The position numbers were made by a program, and so were the translations under genes. Positions 21,898 through 31,061 of a DNA stretch of 35,760 nt are shown one piece after another; position 1 is the first letter of the stretch, and every line of letters begins with the position of its first letter. The notes beneath the pieces are model-generated. The model made no database searches. It was not told the origin of the DNA and saw nothing but the letters and a program-made list of their open reading frames with translations. Location: the NCBI RefSeq assembly GCF_008831285.2, contig NW_022205290.1, positions 1 to 35,760 of the forward strand. The letters run 5' to 3'. This stretch comes from Nymphaea colorata. Its lineage: Eukaryota; Streptophyta; Magnoliopsida; Nymphaeales; Nymphaeaceae.

Positions 21898-22042
21898 ATA
21901 AATGGTTTACTCAAGTTCAATCAAATCAACTTTATGAAACTCGAACTTGACTTGTTTATAATCGCGAGTCTTGAGTTAAGCTTGAGCTTAACAAAGAAAA
22001 TTCGAGTCCAGCTTCAGTTGGCTCGACTCGTTTTACTGCTCT
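21898..22042. mobile_element. Partial AGCTCG-type element
   Basis: The tract AACTCGAACTTGACTTG...GAGTTAAGCTTGAGCTTAAC...TCGAGTCCAGCTTCAGTTGG ends GCTCGACTCGTTTTACTGCT. It corresponds to the right-hand part of the element at 27,088-27,434. The left part is missing. Such CTCGAGCTC-rich, TGTAAACGAG-ended repeats are common in plant genomes. Confidence 0.5.
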
Positions 22043-22259
22043 ATCCACATGACACACACAAATGGACTCATCCCCTGTTTACAATGGTGAAACAAGTCAG
22101 TTGGAATGGGGAAGCTTCAACCTAAGGATGTCAATATGTCTGATTTGAATTGGATGTCCAAGCCAACTGCTCCAAAAACATTTGGATGAAGAAAATAAAT
22201 TTACTAATCAACTAAAAAAATAAGATAGGATTTGAAATTAAGAAATGACATCCAATAGA

Positions 22260-22356
22260 TTCAGATTCAAATATGCATAAATATCCGATCCGATACGGAT
22301 TCAGTTAATTCAGATTCAAATATGCATAAATATCCGATCCGATACGGATTCAGTTA
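22260..22356 (+). repeat. 49-bp perfect tandem duplication
   Basis: TTCAGATTCAAATATGCATA...GATACGGATTCAGTTA is repeated exactly with a 49-base period, starting at 22,260 and 22,309. The matching place in copy B (about 27,650) has a single diverged unit, so the duplication happened in copy A after the segments split. Confidence 0.9.
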
Positions 22357-22878
22357 TACAAAATGTCCAATTGAATTCAGATTCAGAAACACAAAAATAT
22401 CCGATCAGACCCAGATCGGACTTAGTTTTAAATAATATTCTATATCCAATGCTCTTATATTTTGTAAATCAGTCAGATTCAGTTCAAAATTTTGGATTCA
22501 GATTCAAATATAAAAATAGGATTCAGATCGGATTCTGATTGTGCCATCTGATTTCAGATTCAGATTAGGATGAGAAAAGAATGGATTTAGATCAGATTCA
22601 AATTATGAAATCTGATTTTGGATGAGGAAAAAAATAACATTCGAATCAGATTCAGATTGTGGAATCTGATTTCGGATTCAAATTTGGATTTGACTTTTTT
22701 TTCATTTGTTTCGAAGCTCGAAACTGACAGACGGTTAATAATATATTTTATTTCAAATATTTTTCTTTTTTCTTTTTTGTATTTAGGTCCATTGATTTTC
22801 AAGAAGAACAAGGTCTGTCATTCTCTCGAGTGCTCCCAACTTCTCCAAGGGTATGGGTGACAACTGTTTACGATGCTC

Positions 22879-22989
22879 TTAATGAGAATGTTGCCGAATA
22901 ACTTCAACTTTTGCCGGCGGCCCAGCAATACCCAAAATTGCGTACATACCAGCATGCTGGAGCTTGTGGACATTGAGAAATGGTTCCAT
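22879..22989 (-). pseudogene. Coding-like fragment inside the element centre, family not recognised
   Basis: An ATG at 22,989 on the minus strand opens 36 codons to TAA at 22,879: MEPFLNVHKLQHAGMYAILG followed by IAGPPAKVEVIRQHSH. It lies in the GC-richer centre of the inverted-arm element and has no equivalent in copy B. The composition is protein-like, but the segment is short and I cannot name a family. It may be a captured host gene fragment. Chance is not excluded. Confidence 0.3.
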
Positions 22990-23206
22990 ATTTGGGTGGT
23001 GGCCTTTTGGATACGAGTAATTACTTAAAAGTAAATCTGAACTGAATCTGTATCCGATCCGATACTTATATATATCAGAATCTGAATCCGAATCCAGTCG
23101 GATGTTATTTCTTAAATCCAAACACATCTATTTCTTAATCAGAGACATGTCTGTTTTTTTTTTTGGAATGGTTCAATTGGACATGAAATCAAGATGTTAA
23201 ATGACA

Positions 23207-23519
23207 TTTAAAGTCTATCCATCTTACCAAGTGAATGACAAGGCAGTTCCAATTCTTTTGCTTACGTTACATGGAAAGGCATGATATCTAGATAAAGAGG
23301 TACAAAGAGAGAGAGAACATATAATTTCGTGACAAATTGTCATGATTTTGCAAAAATTGTCAAAAACAATAAAGGAATACAGAAAACGTATAAGAGAAAG
23401 GGAGGAAGGGGTGGTGAGAATCAAAAGAGGAGTTTGAGTTGGTAAGGTGATGTTGGTCAAGCTAATGCTCCTGGTAAGGCTCGGACGCTCCTTTAAGCCA
23501 AAACTGCCATCGAGTGGGA
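23207..23519. other. Non-coding part of the duplicated segment
   Basis: Shared with about 28,651-28,948 of copy B (GGCAGTTCCAATTCTTTTGC, CATGGAAAGGCATGA, AAACAATAAAGGAATA). No coding signal. Confidence 0.5.
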
Positions 23520-23885
23520 TCCGCTAGAGCCACAAAGACGGGTAGCCTTCACTTGTTGCAGGCCACATCAGCATTGGGATTGATAACCGCGTCCACCATG
23601 GCCTCAAATTCCTCCGTCTGAGGCATTATCTTCTTTTCCTCTTCACTTGGCATCACTCCCTCAGGTGTGCTTAATCCTTGAGTGCTCACCTTAGGCCTGC
23701 AGACCTTTCCAAATGCAGAAGACACGAATCAATTCCTTGAAAAAGTCACCGGTTTCATAATTTGTTGCAACGTGTGAATGGTTATCATGCTTCAGTAGGC
23801 GTAGTAACGACAGTGTTTTCTTAATCCATACCTCGAGCTTGTTCCTATGAGGCATCGGCTGCCGCTCCTGCTTCCTATGTGCAAA
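23520..23885 (-). pseudogene. Minus-strand coding relic, copy A, family not recognised
   Basis: Read on the minus strand, an acceptor-like TGCAG at 23,886 precedes FAHRKQERQPMPHRNK, then KKTLSLLRLLKHDNHSH and NYETGDFFKEL. A second block in another frame reads RPKVSTQGLSTPEGV, PSEEEKKIMPQTEEF and RLPVFVALADP. In this copy the second block is cut by TGA (TCA at 23,549-23,551 on the plus strand) where copy B has CGA, a CpG-type C-to-T change. The block lines up codon for codon with copy B over about 71 codons. By my count 19 codons differ in amino acid or stop and only about 5 silently, which points to decay without selection. No family is recognised. Confidence 0.45.
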
Positions 23886-24193
23886 CTGCAGCCACATAGG
23901 TGTGAATGAATTATTAGAAGCACATATCACATATGCTAGTACAGATATAACTAAGCAAATGCATGCACACTCTACCAGCCTCCTATGGAAGAAGTGTTAA
24001 AACATGAAAATAAAAAAATGAAGCATGTACCAGGTTGTGGTTTGGCATCTTGATGCTGTTCATTCTTTGATGTTCTTGAGAGAAGATGACTCCAATATAT
24101 AGGGTACAGGAGACCATTTTAGGTACGATAAACAACAAACCCTGAGTGATAACAAAGTGTCAAGAAAAAGGGATCAGAGCTCTTATCAAGATC
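23886..24193. other. Non-coding part of the duplicated segment
   Basis: Shared in order with about 29,321-29,663 of copy B (CACATATCACATATGCTAGT, ATGCATGCACACTCTACCAG, TGATGTTCTTGAGAGAAGAT). Because similarity continues through here, the true left boundary of the LTR-like segment cannot be read from the A/B comparison. Confidence 0.5.
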
Positions 24194-24720
24194 TGTTATT
24201 GTTATGCAGACTACATTTTAGGTGGTTAATGGATTGGGATAGAAATGATAAGAATATTGCTGAAAGTAAATAAGCAAAAAGTGATTTTATGGATATTAAA
24301 AATAAGAATTTGCTGAAGATGTTGAGGATCTTGATGTCAATGAAAAGACGAGAATTAAGGAAGACAGTGAGGATCTTGATATCAATAGGAAGACGAAAAT
24401 TAAGGAAGACGTTGGGGAGATGACAAAATCGAAATTACTGGATTACTTAAAAGGGAGACACGGCAGATTTGTTCCATTATAACCTTCCTTTTTGTAATCC
24501 TTATCCACTCCAAAAATTGTGGATCTTGTAAATATAAGTCAGAAATATTTTTTACTGCTCTCAATTTCTCAAGAAATTGTGTATTATCATGATCTTGCAT
24601 ACCAAAAATCTTGTAAGTGATAACCTTTTTTTGTACTACACATATGTTGTTCAAAGGAATCAATAAAAATAAGTTCTCTCCAGCTTTATCTTTCGCGCTT
24701 CCTCTGAATAAGTTTTCTCA
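24194..24720 (+). mobile_element. LTR-like segment, copy 2 (longest)
   Basis: It begins TGTTATTGTTATGCAGAC and ends AAGTTTTCTCA, giving TG...CA ends over 527 bases. It contains GTATTATCATGATCTTGCAT, a TATA-like ACACATATG tract and AATCAATAAAAATAAG. A primer-binding-site-like TGTTATCAGAGCA follows at once. A GA-rich internal repeat (GAGGATCTTGAT...AATTAAGGAAGAC, twice, about 24,325-24,410) is unique to this copy. The start point is provisional. No second, downstream LTR of the same element is found. Confidence 0.5.
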
Positions 24721-24733
24721 TGTTATCAGAGCA
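24721..24733 (+). other. Primer-binding-site-like sequence
   Basis: TGTTATCAGAGCA directly after the LTR-like end, identical to the site at 13,685. Confidence 0.6.
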
Positions 24734-27065
24734 AAACAAAAGAGGGAAATCGACTGCTCCCTTCATTAACTCCAAAAAAGTCCAAGCTTTGTAGAGAGGT
24801 CCTTCAGACACCTGGAATTGGAATAATCTTCTGCTCGACCGCTTTAATCGCCTGAAGAATCAACGCCGGCCTTCCTCTCTGCTGCCTGATACACCTTCAT
24901 CTCCAGCAAATTATTCCAGAGAATGGCAGGAGAGTAAGTCAGGGGAGGGCGCGTTTCTCGCCGGATTCTTCCTGTACTCCGGCAGCAACCCCTATCACTG
25001 GAATTTCTCAGGGTCGACTGAATTTCTCTGCTGCGGATGTCAGTGATGAGCCCATTGCAGATCCTCACGAATCATCTCCAGAAATCTCCTCTCGGCAGCT
25101 CCTGTTCTCATCCTACGGGTTCAGCTCGACAGCAGGTTGTCTCAACCCTTCACTGAGTCACAAACTCAGGCAGTATATTTGCTTCTGTTCAAAGGCTTTG
25201 GTTTCTTCCTGAAGACGGCGAAGAGCTTCTCCAGTGGAGGAAAGAGGGAGGAAACAGAATTTGGGTCTATTAGGGAGAAAAAAATCATCTACACCGACTT
25301 GTCATATGAGTACATATTCACTTTGCAATGGGAGGAAAATTTAATATTACTCACATAATTGATTTCTTGAAGAACAATTCCTCCCTCTTCTAATTCCAAT
25401 TCAACCTCGGATTTTGGATTGAAATCCAATGCTACCTGCACACAGATTCTGCAATCCCCATCTTGACATCGATGAGTATGGATGTCATCTTCCATCGGTT
25501 CTCCCTAAGGCGCTGTGTTAATAGCTTGGAAAGTGCATCGATTCCATCAACATACTGGCAAATTAGGAACCCCTAATCCAGATTGGCACTCCCATATTCT
25601 CCTCAATCGATAAGGAGCATCTTGGATCCCATCTGCTGGCAACCATGACTCTTCCACCCAGTTTCCATTCTCCCCTTCTAAAAACTACCCTGAGTTCGTC
25701 TCACTGTGAACCCTTCCAAACCAGTCATTTCTTTGCTAGTTTTCATTCCATCCAAACTCCTGAAAATTATTTTTTAATGGAGGAGAAAGAATCAAACCTG
25801 ATGAGGACTCACGGTTCTCCCCTTCGATTCTTTTTGTTATCAATTGAAATCTCCTGCTCTATCTTCTCGTCACCCACCAGCTGGTTGTGTTCAAGTTACT
25901 CCACATTGCTGGTCTCCTGTAAATCAATCTCTGCATTCCAATCATTCTGGGTCTAACATTCCTTTTCGCTTCCACCTGCCTATGGAGAAACTGAAACTTG
26001 TTATCCCCCAATTCTGGTTCTGCTTTTGATCTGGGTCTCTCCTTTGTTAGCTCCTTAGCTCTCCTGACATAATGATAATCTTCAATTCTTTCCACCCATC
26101 TTTCTTTGCCCCACCCTCTTCAGAAGAAACCACCAATTGATCAACTCTAGACCGACTTGTAATATGAGTATATATTCATTTTGCAATGGGAGGAAAATTT
26201 AATGTTACTCACATAGTTATTTCTTGAAGAACAATTCCTTCCTCTTCTAATTCCAATTCAATCTCGGATTTTGGATTGAAGTCCAATGCTACCTGAACAC
26301 AGATTCAGCAAGCCCCATTCTTGACATGGATTGAGTATGGATGTCATCTTCCATTGGTTCTCCCTATAGCACTCTGGCAATAGATTGGAAAGTGCATCGA
26401 TTCCATAAAATTACTGGCAAATTAGGAATCCTAATCGAGATTGGCACTCCATATTCTCCTCAATCTATAAGAAGCATCTTGGATCCCATCTTCTGCCAAA
26501 CATCACTCTTCCACCCAGTTTCCATTCTACTCTATGGAAATTTAACAGTTCAACCAAGTATTTGGTTAAGCATACTACCTAATTTAGAAATGGTTTCTCA
26601 GTTATGCTGGAACTTTTGAATTCATGAAAGAACTTGGAAATTAATTTGAGGCAAGTAATCACCACCAAATTTCTCAAAACAGAAATGAAAGAAATGCTCT
26701 GTGTCATTTGATTGTGTTACTTGTTAGTCAAAAGCATAATCTATGTTGCACCAACAGCTTGCTGGGGATTAGGCCCCACATTTGTTAAGCAAAATCAATC
26801 TGTGCAATGGAGAAAGATCAGCAGAGCTGCAATTAACGCTGACATACACGATGATGTTCGCCAAGAGTTGACTCAACCCTTCAAAAGCACACAAAAGGAA
26901 GCAAACTAAAACCCAACGATACATGTTAGCAGTTAAACTGCACAAAAAGAGGCTTAATTTCTATGTAAGACTAAAGGAGCCAAAAGGCATATTATTTGAC
27001 AATCAATTCTTTGGTGACTTATAGCATAACCAGTATCAAATATTTAATTTACAAAAAAATAAGAT
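24734..27065 (+). mobile_element. Non-coding internal region of the LTR-like family, copy 2
   Basis: Collinear with 13,698-15,845. It contains its own direct duplication: about 25,300-25,680 and 26,158-26,530 match in order (GCAATGGGAGGAAAATTTAA, CTCGGATTTTGGATTGAA, GAAAGTGCATCGATTCCAT, AGCATCTTGGATCCCATC), about 855 bases apart. There are many stops in all frames and no retroviral-type enzyme motif. Similarity to copy 1 ends near 27,065 in a poly-A stretch. Confidence 0.6.
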
Positions 27066-27087
27066 CAAAATCACACAATTAATCCAC

Positions 27088-27434
27088 TTGTTGGGCTATA
27101 TACGGGCCAAGTCAAAATTGAGCTCGTTCAGCTTGGCTCGAGTACGAGTTTAGCTGTATAAGGACAGCTTGAACTCCATTTGATAGACCAAGCCACAGCT
27201 CGAGCATGACTCTTTTAAGCTCGTTTCCCATTTGACCTGATTTCTTTTTTTGGTTTTAAGTTTGAAAATTTTCAAAAGAATGCCTAGATAAATGGTTTAC
27301 TCAAGCTCAATCAAATCAATTTTGTGAAACTCGAACTTGACTTGTTTATAATCGCTAGTTTTGAGTTAACCTTGAGCTTAACAGAGCAAATTCGAGTTGA
27401 GCTTGAGTTGGTCCGACTCGTTTTACAGCTCTAT
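27088..27434. mobile_element. AGCTCG-type element spanning the duplication junction
   Basis: The left part has GAGCTCGTTCAGCTTGGCTC and CAAGCCACAGCTCGAGCATG. The right part has CAAATTCGAGTTGAGCTTGA and GTCCGACTCGTTTTACAGCT. The ends are rich in inverted CTCGA/GAGCT words, as in the plant repeats that end TGTAAACGAG. The point 27,288, where copy B begins, lies inside it. Confidence 0.5.
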
Positions 27435-27511
27435 CCACATGACACACACAATTGGACTCGTCCCTGTTTATAATGGTGAAACATGTCAGTTGGAATGGGG
27501 AAGCTTCAACC

Positions 27512-28650
27512 TAAGGATGTCAATATGTCTCATTTGAATTGAATGTCCAAGCCAATTGCGCCTAAAACATTTGGATGAAGAAAAGAAATTTACTAATCAA
27601 CTAAAAAATCACATTGGATTTGAAATTAAGAAATGACGTCCGATTAGATTTAGATTCATATATGCATAAATATTCAAACAGATTCAGATTTAGTTATATT
27701 CAGTCAAATTCAGTTCAGATTCAAATATACAAAAATATCTGATCAGATCCAGATGGGACTCAGTTTCAATGCTCTTACAGTTTGTAAATCAGCCAGACTC
27801 AGTTCAAAATATGGATTCAGATTCAGATTCATATATGAATATAAAAATAGGATTTGGGTTGGTTTTTGATTGTGACATCTGATTTCAGATTCAGATTAGG
27901 ATGAAAAAGATGGATTTAGATCAGATTCAAATTATGAAATCTGATTTTGGATTCAGTTTTGGATGAGGAAAAAAAATCAGATTCAGATTGTGGAATCTGA
28001 TTTCGGATTCAAATTTGGATGTAACTTTTTTAAAATTCGTATCCAAACTCGAACCTGAGTATATAAGTATCCATCATCATCACAACAGCTCATTCCAAGC
28101 AGCAGGCCTTTCAGTTGCACTACCATTGTTTTCTTTGAGAAGATGGCCATCAATGACGTCGGAGATTGGAATGGGAAGTGCTTCGGCCCCCACTTGCCTT
28201 TCTTTCTTTTTCTGTCCAGAGCAATGTTCTTTGCAAGTGGGATGTTAATATATTGGATTTAAATTGGGTATACTCTTCACCATATCCGTTTCTTTAGGTA
28301 TTCACTTACTGGTATTCAAATTCAGATTTTAATAGAATGGAGAGATATCATGTGTGAATCTGAATTCATGATCTTGTTTCACAATCCGAATCTGAATTTT
28401 GAACTGTAAAAGGTAAGAGCATTGGATATGAGTAATTACTTAAAACTAAATCTGATCTGAATCCATATCCGATCCGATACTTATATATATGTCAGAATCT
28501 GAATCTGAATCCACTCGAATGTTATTTTTTAAATCCTAAGTGATCTATTTCTTAATCACAGATTAATTCTTTTCCCATATCTGTTTTTTTTTTTTTTTTT
28601 TTTTTGGAACGGTTCAATTGGACGTGCGATGAAGATGGAAAATGACATTT
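27512..28650. mobile_element. Inverted-arm GATTCAGATT element, copy B
   Basis: The left end is TAAGGATGTCAATATGTCTC. The left arm runs to about 28,035 and the right arm from about 28,265 to 28,650. The right arm is longer than in copy A and includes TAAGAGCATTGGATATGAGT, the inverse of the TATCCAATGCTCTTA motif, and AATCCGAATCTGAATTTTGA. The centre (about 28,060-28,262) shares nothing with the centre of copy A. Confidence 0.65.
28143..28262 (+). other. Short open frame in the element centre, doubtful
   Basis: The ATG at 28,143 opens 39 codons to TAA at 28,260: MAINDVGDWNGKCFGPHLPF followed by a hydrophobic FLFLSRAMFFASGMLIYWI. The segment is GC-richer than the arms. It may be a captured gene fragment or chance. 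No family is recognised. Confidence 0.2.
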
Positions 28651-28948
28651 AAAGTCTCTACCCACCGTACCAAGTGATGAGGCAGTTCCAATTCTTTTGC
28701 TTACATTTCATGGAAAGGCATGACATCTAGATAAAGGAAGAAAGAGAAACTGAACATGTCATTAAGTGGCAAATTTCAATGATTTTGCAAAAATGTCAAA
28801 AACAATAAAGGAATAAAAGTTAGAAAAGGGGAGGAAGGGTGGCGGGACTCAAAAGAGGAGTTCAAGTTGTGTGCACCGGCCAGTGCACGCAACAATCATA
28901 TGCCAAAGAAAAATAAAAAAGGGGCATCTTTGAAATTAGAGAGAGAGT

Positions 28949-29320
28949 TCAGGGATCCATTAGAGCCACAAATATGGGCAGCCTTCGCTTGTTGCGGGCC
29001 ACACCAGCATTGTGATTGATAACTGTGTCCACCATCGCTTTGAATTCCTCCGACTGAGGCATTATCTTCTTTTCCTCTTCGCTTGACACCACTTCCTGAG
29101 GTGTGCTTAATCCTTGAGCACTCACTCTAGGCCTGCTGACCTGCTCAAATGCAAAAGACACGAATCAATTCTTTGAAACATCACCGGTTTCATAATTTGT
29201 CATGAAGTGTGAATGGTTATCACGCTTCAGTAGGCCTAGTGACAGCAGTGTTTTCTTAAGCCGTACTTCGGGCTTGTTCCTCTGAGGCACCGGCAGCAGC
29301 TCCTGCTTCCCGTGTGCAAA
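28949..29320 (-). pseudogene. Minus-strand coding relic, copy B, family not recognised
   Basis: Read on the minus strand, an acceptor-like TTGCAG at 29,321 precedes FAHGKQELLPVPQRNK, then KKTLLSLGLLKRDNHSH and NYETGD. A one-base loss compared with copy A then closes this frame. The second block is open to the TGA at 28,949-28,951: RPRVSAQGLSTPQEVV, SSEEEKKIMPQSEEFKAMVD, VINHNAGVARNKRRLP, IFVALMDP. It has no start codon of its own and looks like the C-terminal end of a protein. The charged SEEEKK region followed by a hydrophobic tail is protein-like, but I cannot name it. The change of frame between the blocks could mark a lost intron or a frameshift shared by both copies. Confidence 0.45.
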
Positions 29321-29663
29321 CTGCAACCGCATAGGTGTGAGTATGAGCTTTTTGAACCACATATCACATATGCTAGTGCAGATATAACTAAGAAAATGCA
29401 TGCACACTCTACCAGTCTCTTACGAAAGAAGTGTTAAAACATGGAAAAAGAAAAAGAACTTACGTGGTTGTGGTTCGTCATTTTGATGCCTGCATTCACG
29501 GGAAAGGGAGCTTTCTCATTATTCATTCTCTGATGTTCTTGAGAGAAGATGGACTCTCAATATATAGAGTACAGGCCAGACTATTTTAGGTAAGACAATA
29601 ACCCGAATCCTACGTGATAAGTAAAGTGTCTAGAAAAAAGGAATCAGATGTCTTATCAAGATT

Positions 29664-29865
29664 TGTTATTGTTATGAGACTACATTTTCGATGGTTAATG
29701 GATTGGAAAAGAAATTGTGTAATATCATGATCTTGTATACCAAAAATATTGTAAGGGATAACCTTTTTTTGTACTATATATATTTTGCTCAAGGAATCAA
29801 TAAATACAAGTTCTCTCTAGCTTTATCTTTCACACTTCCTCTTTTTTCTTCTCTAAGTTTTCTCA
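29664..29865 (+). mobile_element. LTR-like segment, copy 3 (internally deleted)
   Basis: Begins TGTTATTGTTATGAGAC and ends AAGTTTTCTCA. About 325 bases present in the 24.2-kb copy are missing after GGTTAATGGATTGG. Then GTGTAATATCATGATCTTGT and the TATA and AATAAA-like tracts follow as before. Confidence 0.5.
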
Positions 29866-30118
29866 TGGTGTCAGAGCAAAAGAGGGAGGGAAATCAACTG
29901 CTCCCTTCCGTTACCTCCAAAAATCCAAGCTTTTGTAGAGAGGTTCTTCGGACACCTGGAATTGGAATAATCTTTTGCTTGACAGCTAGAATCGCCTGAA
30001 GAATGATCGCCGGCCTTCCTCTCTGCGCCTGATACACCTTCGTCTCCAGCAAATTATTTCAAAGAACGGCGGCGGGAAAGGAAGTCAGGGAAGGGCGCCT
30101 TTCTCACCAGATTCTTCC
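29866..30118 (+). mobile_element. Primer site and truncated internal region, copy 3
   Basis: TGGTGTCAGAGCA (29,866-29,878) is one base from the canonical plant tRNA-Met primer site. It is followed by the family internal region up to CACCAGATTCTTCCTG. The sequence then switches to TTATTGTTATGCAGATCTTGATAA, which resembles the start of the LTR-like segment. Confidence 0.55.
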
Positions 30119-30176
30119 TGTTATTGTTATGCAGATCTTGATAAAAATTACATGATAATACACTAGCTTGGATTGC

Positions 30177-30219
30177 AAAGTGCGACATGGCAGGTCGCAC
30201 TTTTCAACATGCCATGTCG
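30177..30219. other. Overlapping alternative hairpins
   Basis: AAAGTGCGAC (30,177-30,186) pairs perfectly with GTCGCACTTT (30,194-30,203) around a 7-base loop. Overlapping it, CGACATGGCA (30,183-30,192) pairs perfectly with TGCCATGTCG (30,210-30,219) around a 17-base loop. The two 10-bp stems share bases and exclude each other. No gene is adjacent. Confidence 0.75.
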
Positions 30220-30900
30220 TAATCACAGGCTCTTTTGGCAATCCATAGTAAAAAGAGGCAGGCCCGTATCAAGAGAACTGAAAATATGAGGATCATATTT
30301 AGAATTTCTAGAAGAATCAAGCCCCTAATACAATTTTTTCCACAACAGATCCGTTCTTTTCATCTGTCCAATTTACTGCATCACATGGAGTTATGTGTCC
30401 TATTTACTACCTTACTCTGTTTGAATTAATATCGAAAAATGAAGATGTGGTTCTCTTTTAAAAAAAAAAAATCTGTCAGTTCTTATCTCTGGTGTATAAT
30501 ATTCAAGCTCGTTATAATAAAATATTCATTTTCATTTTGGCTTTTCAGCTTTTCAGGGATGAGAATGATATCTATGCGATACTTTGTTACATAAGACAAT
30601 CAATGGATTATCGTGATTGAGTATAAACCCCAAGGGTGACCAAAATATATCTTTTTTTCGTTTTTTTTTGGCTCCCAAATTCAATTTTTTTAGAAGGCAA
30701 AAAAATGAAATTTTATCTATTTCAGCATAAACAGAATCTTAGACCAATTAAAATCAACGAGACATTCACCATATAATAGCAAGAGGAAGAAAGTCGTGTG
30801 GCACCGACAGCTTAAAGAAACAAATTGAAATATTCATTGTGCCTTTATGTGATTTCTTCCAAATTGTAATTGAAAAGCAGCCTTTAGCTTTTTTAGAGAT
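30220..30900. other. Intergenic, no gene seen
   Basis: AT-rich with poly-A and poly-T tracts. Nothing supportable. Confidence 0.45.
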
Positions 30901-31061
30901 AGAAATTGGGTATTATCATGATCTTGTATACCAAAAATCTTGTAAGCGATAACCATTTTTTGTATTATATATATATATGTTGCTCAAAGGAATCAATAAA
31001 AACAAGTTCTCTCCAGCTTTATCTTTCACCCTTCCTCTGTTTTCTTCTCTAAGTTTTCTCA
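30901..31061 (+). mobile_element. LTR-like segment, copy 4 (3' part only)
   Basis: GTATTATCATGATCTTGTAT through AAGTTTTCTCA is shared with the other copies, including the TATATATATATA tract and AATCAATAAAAACAAG. It is followed by CAAAGCAACAAG rather than a primer-binding site and internal region. It is thus either part of a 3' or solo LTR or a recombination leftover. Confidence 0.55.

Larger units (their letters stand above)
22123..23206. mobile_element. Inverted-arm GATTCAGATT element, copy A
   Basis: The left end is TAAGGATGTCAATATGTCTG. The left arm (to about 22,700) carries ATCCGATCCGATACGGATTC, TTAGTTTTAAATAA, TATCCAATGCTCTTA and three related GATTCnGATTGTGnnATCTGATTT units near 22,520, 22,590 and 22,650. 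The right arm (about 23,015-23,206) is the inverse: AGTAAATCTGAACTGAATCTG, GTATCCGATCCGATAC, ATGTTATTTCTTAAATCC, poly-T, GGAATGGTTCAATTGGACATG. The centre (about 22,710-23,010) is unlike that of copy B and is richer in GC. Confidence 0.65.
21898..24974 (+). repeat. Tandem segmental duplication, copy A
   Basis: This segment is repeated in the same order and orientation at 27,288-30,119. Its order is: right part of an AGCTCG-type element (to about 22,042), inverted-arm element (22,123-23,206), minus-strand coding relic (23,520-23,885), LTR-like segment (to 24,720), and the start of the internal region. The offset falls from about 5,390 to about 5,145 because of indels: copy B lost most of the LTR interior, and the element centres differ. 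The copies are clearly diverged, so the duplication is not recent. Confidence 0.8.
27288..30119 (+). repeat. Tandem segmental duplication, copy B
   Basis: Second copy of 21,898-24,974 in the same orientation. It carries the inverted-arm element (27,512-28,650), the minus-strand coding relic (28,949-29,320), a shortened LTR-like segment (29,664-29,865) and about 250 bases of internal region. Similarity stops at TTCTTCCTGT (30,119), where the other copies continue ACTCCGGCAGC. Confidence 0.8.
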
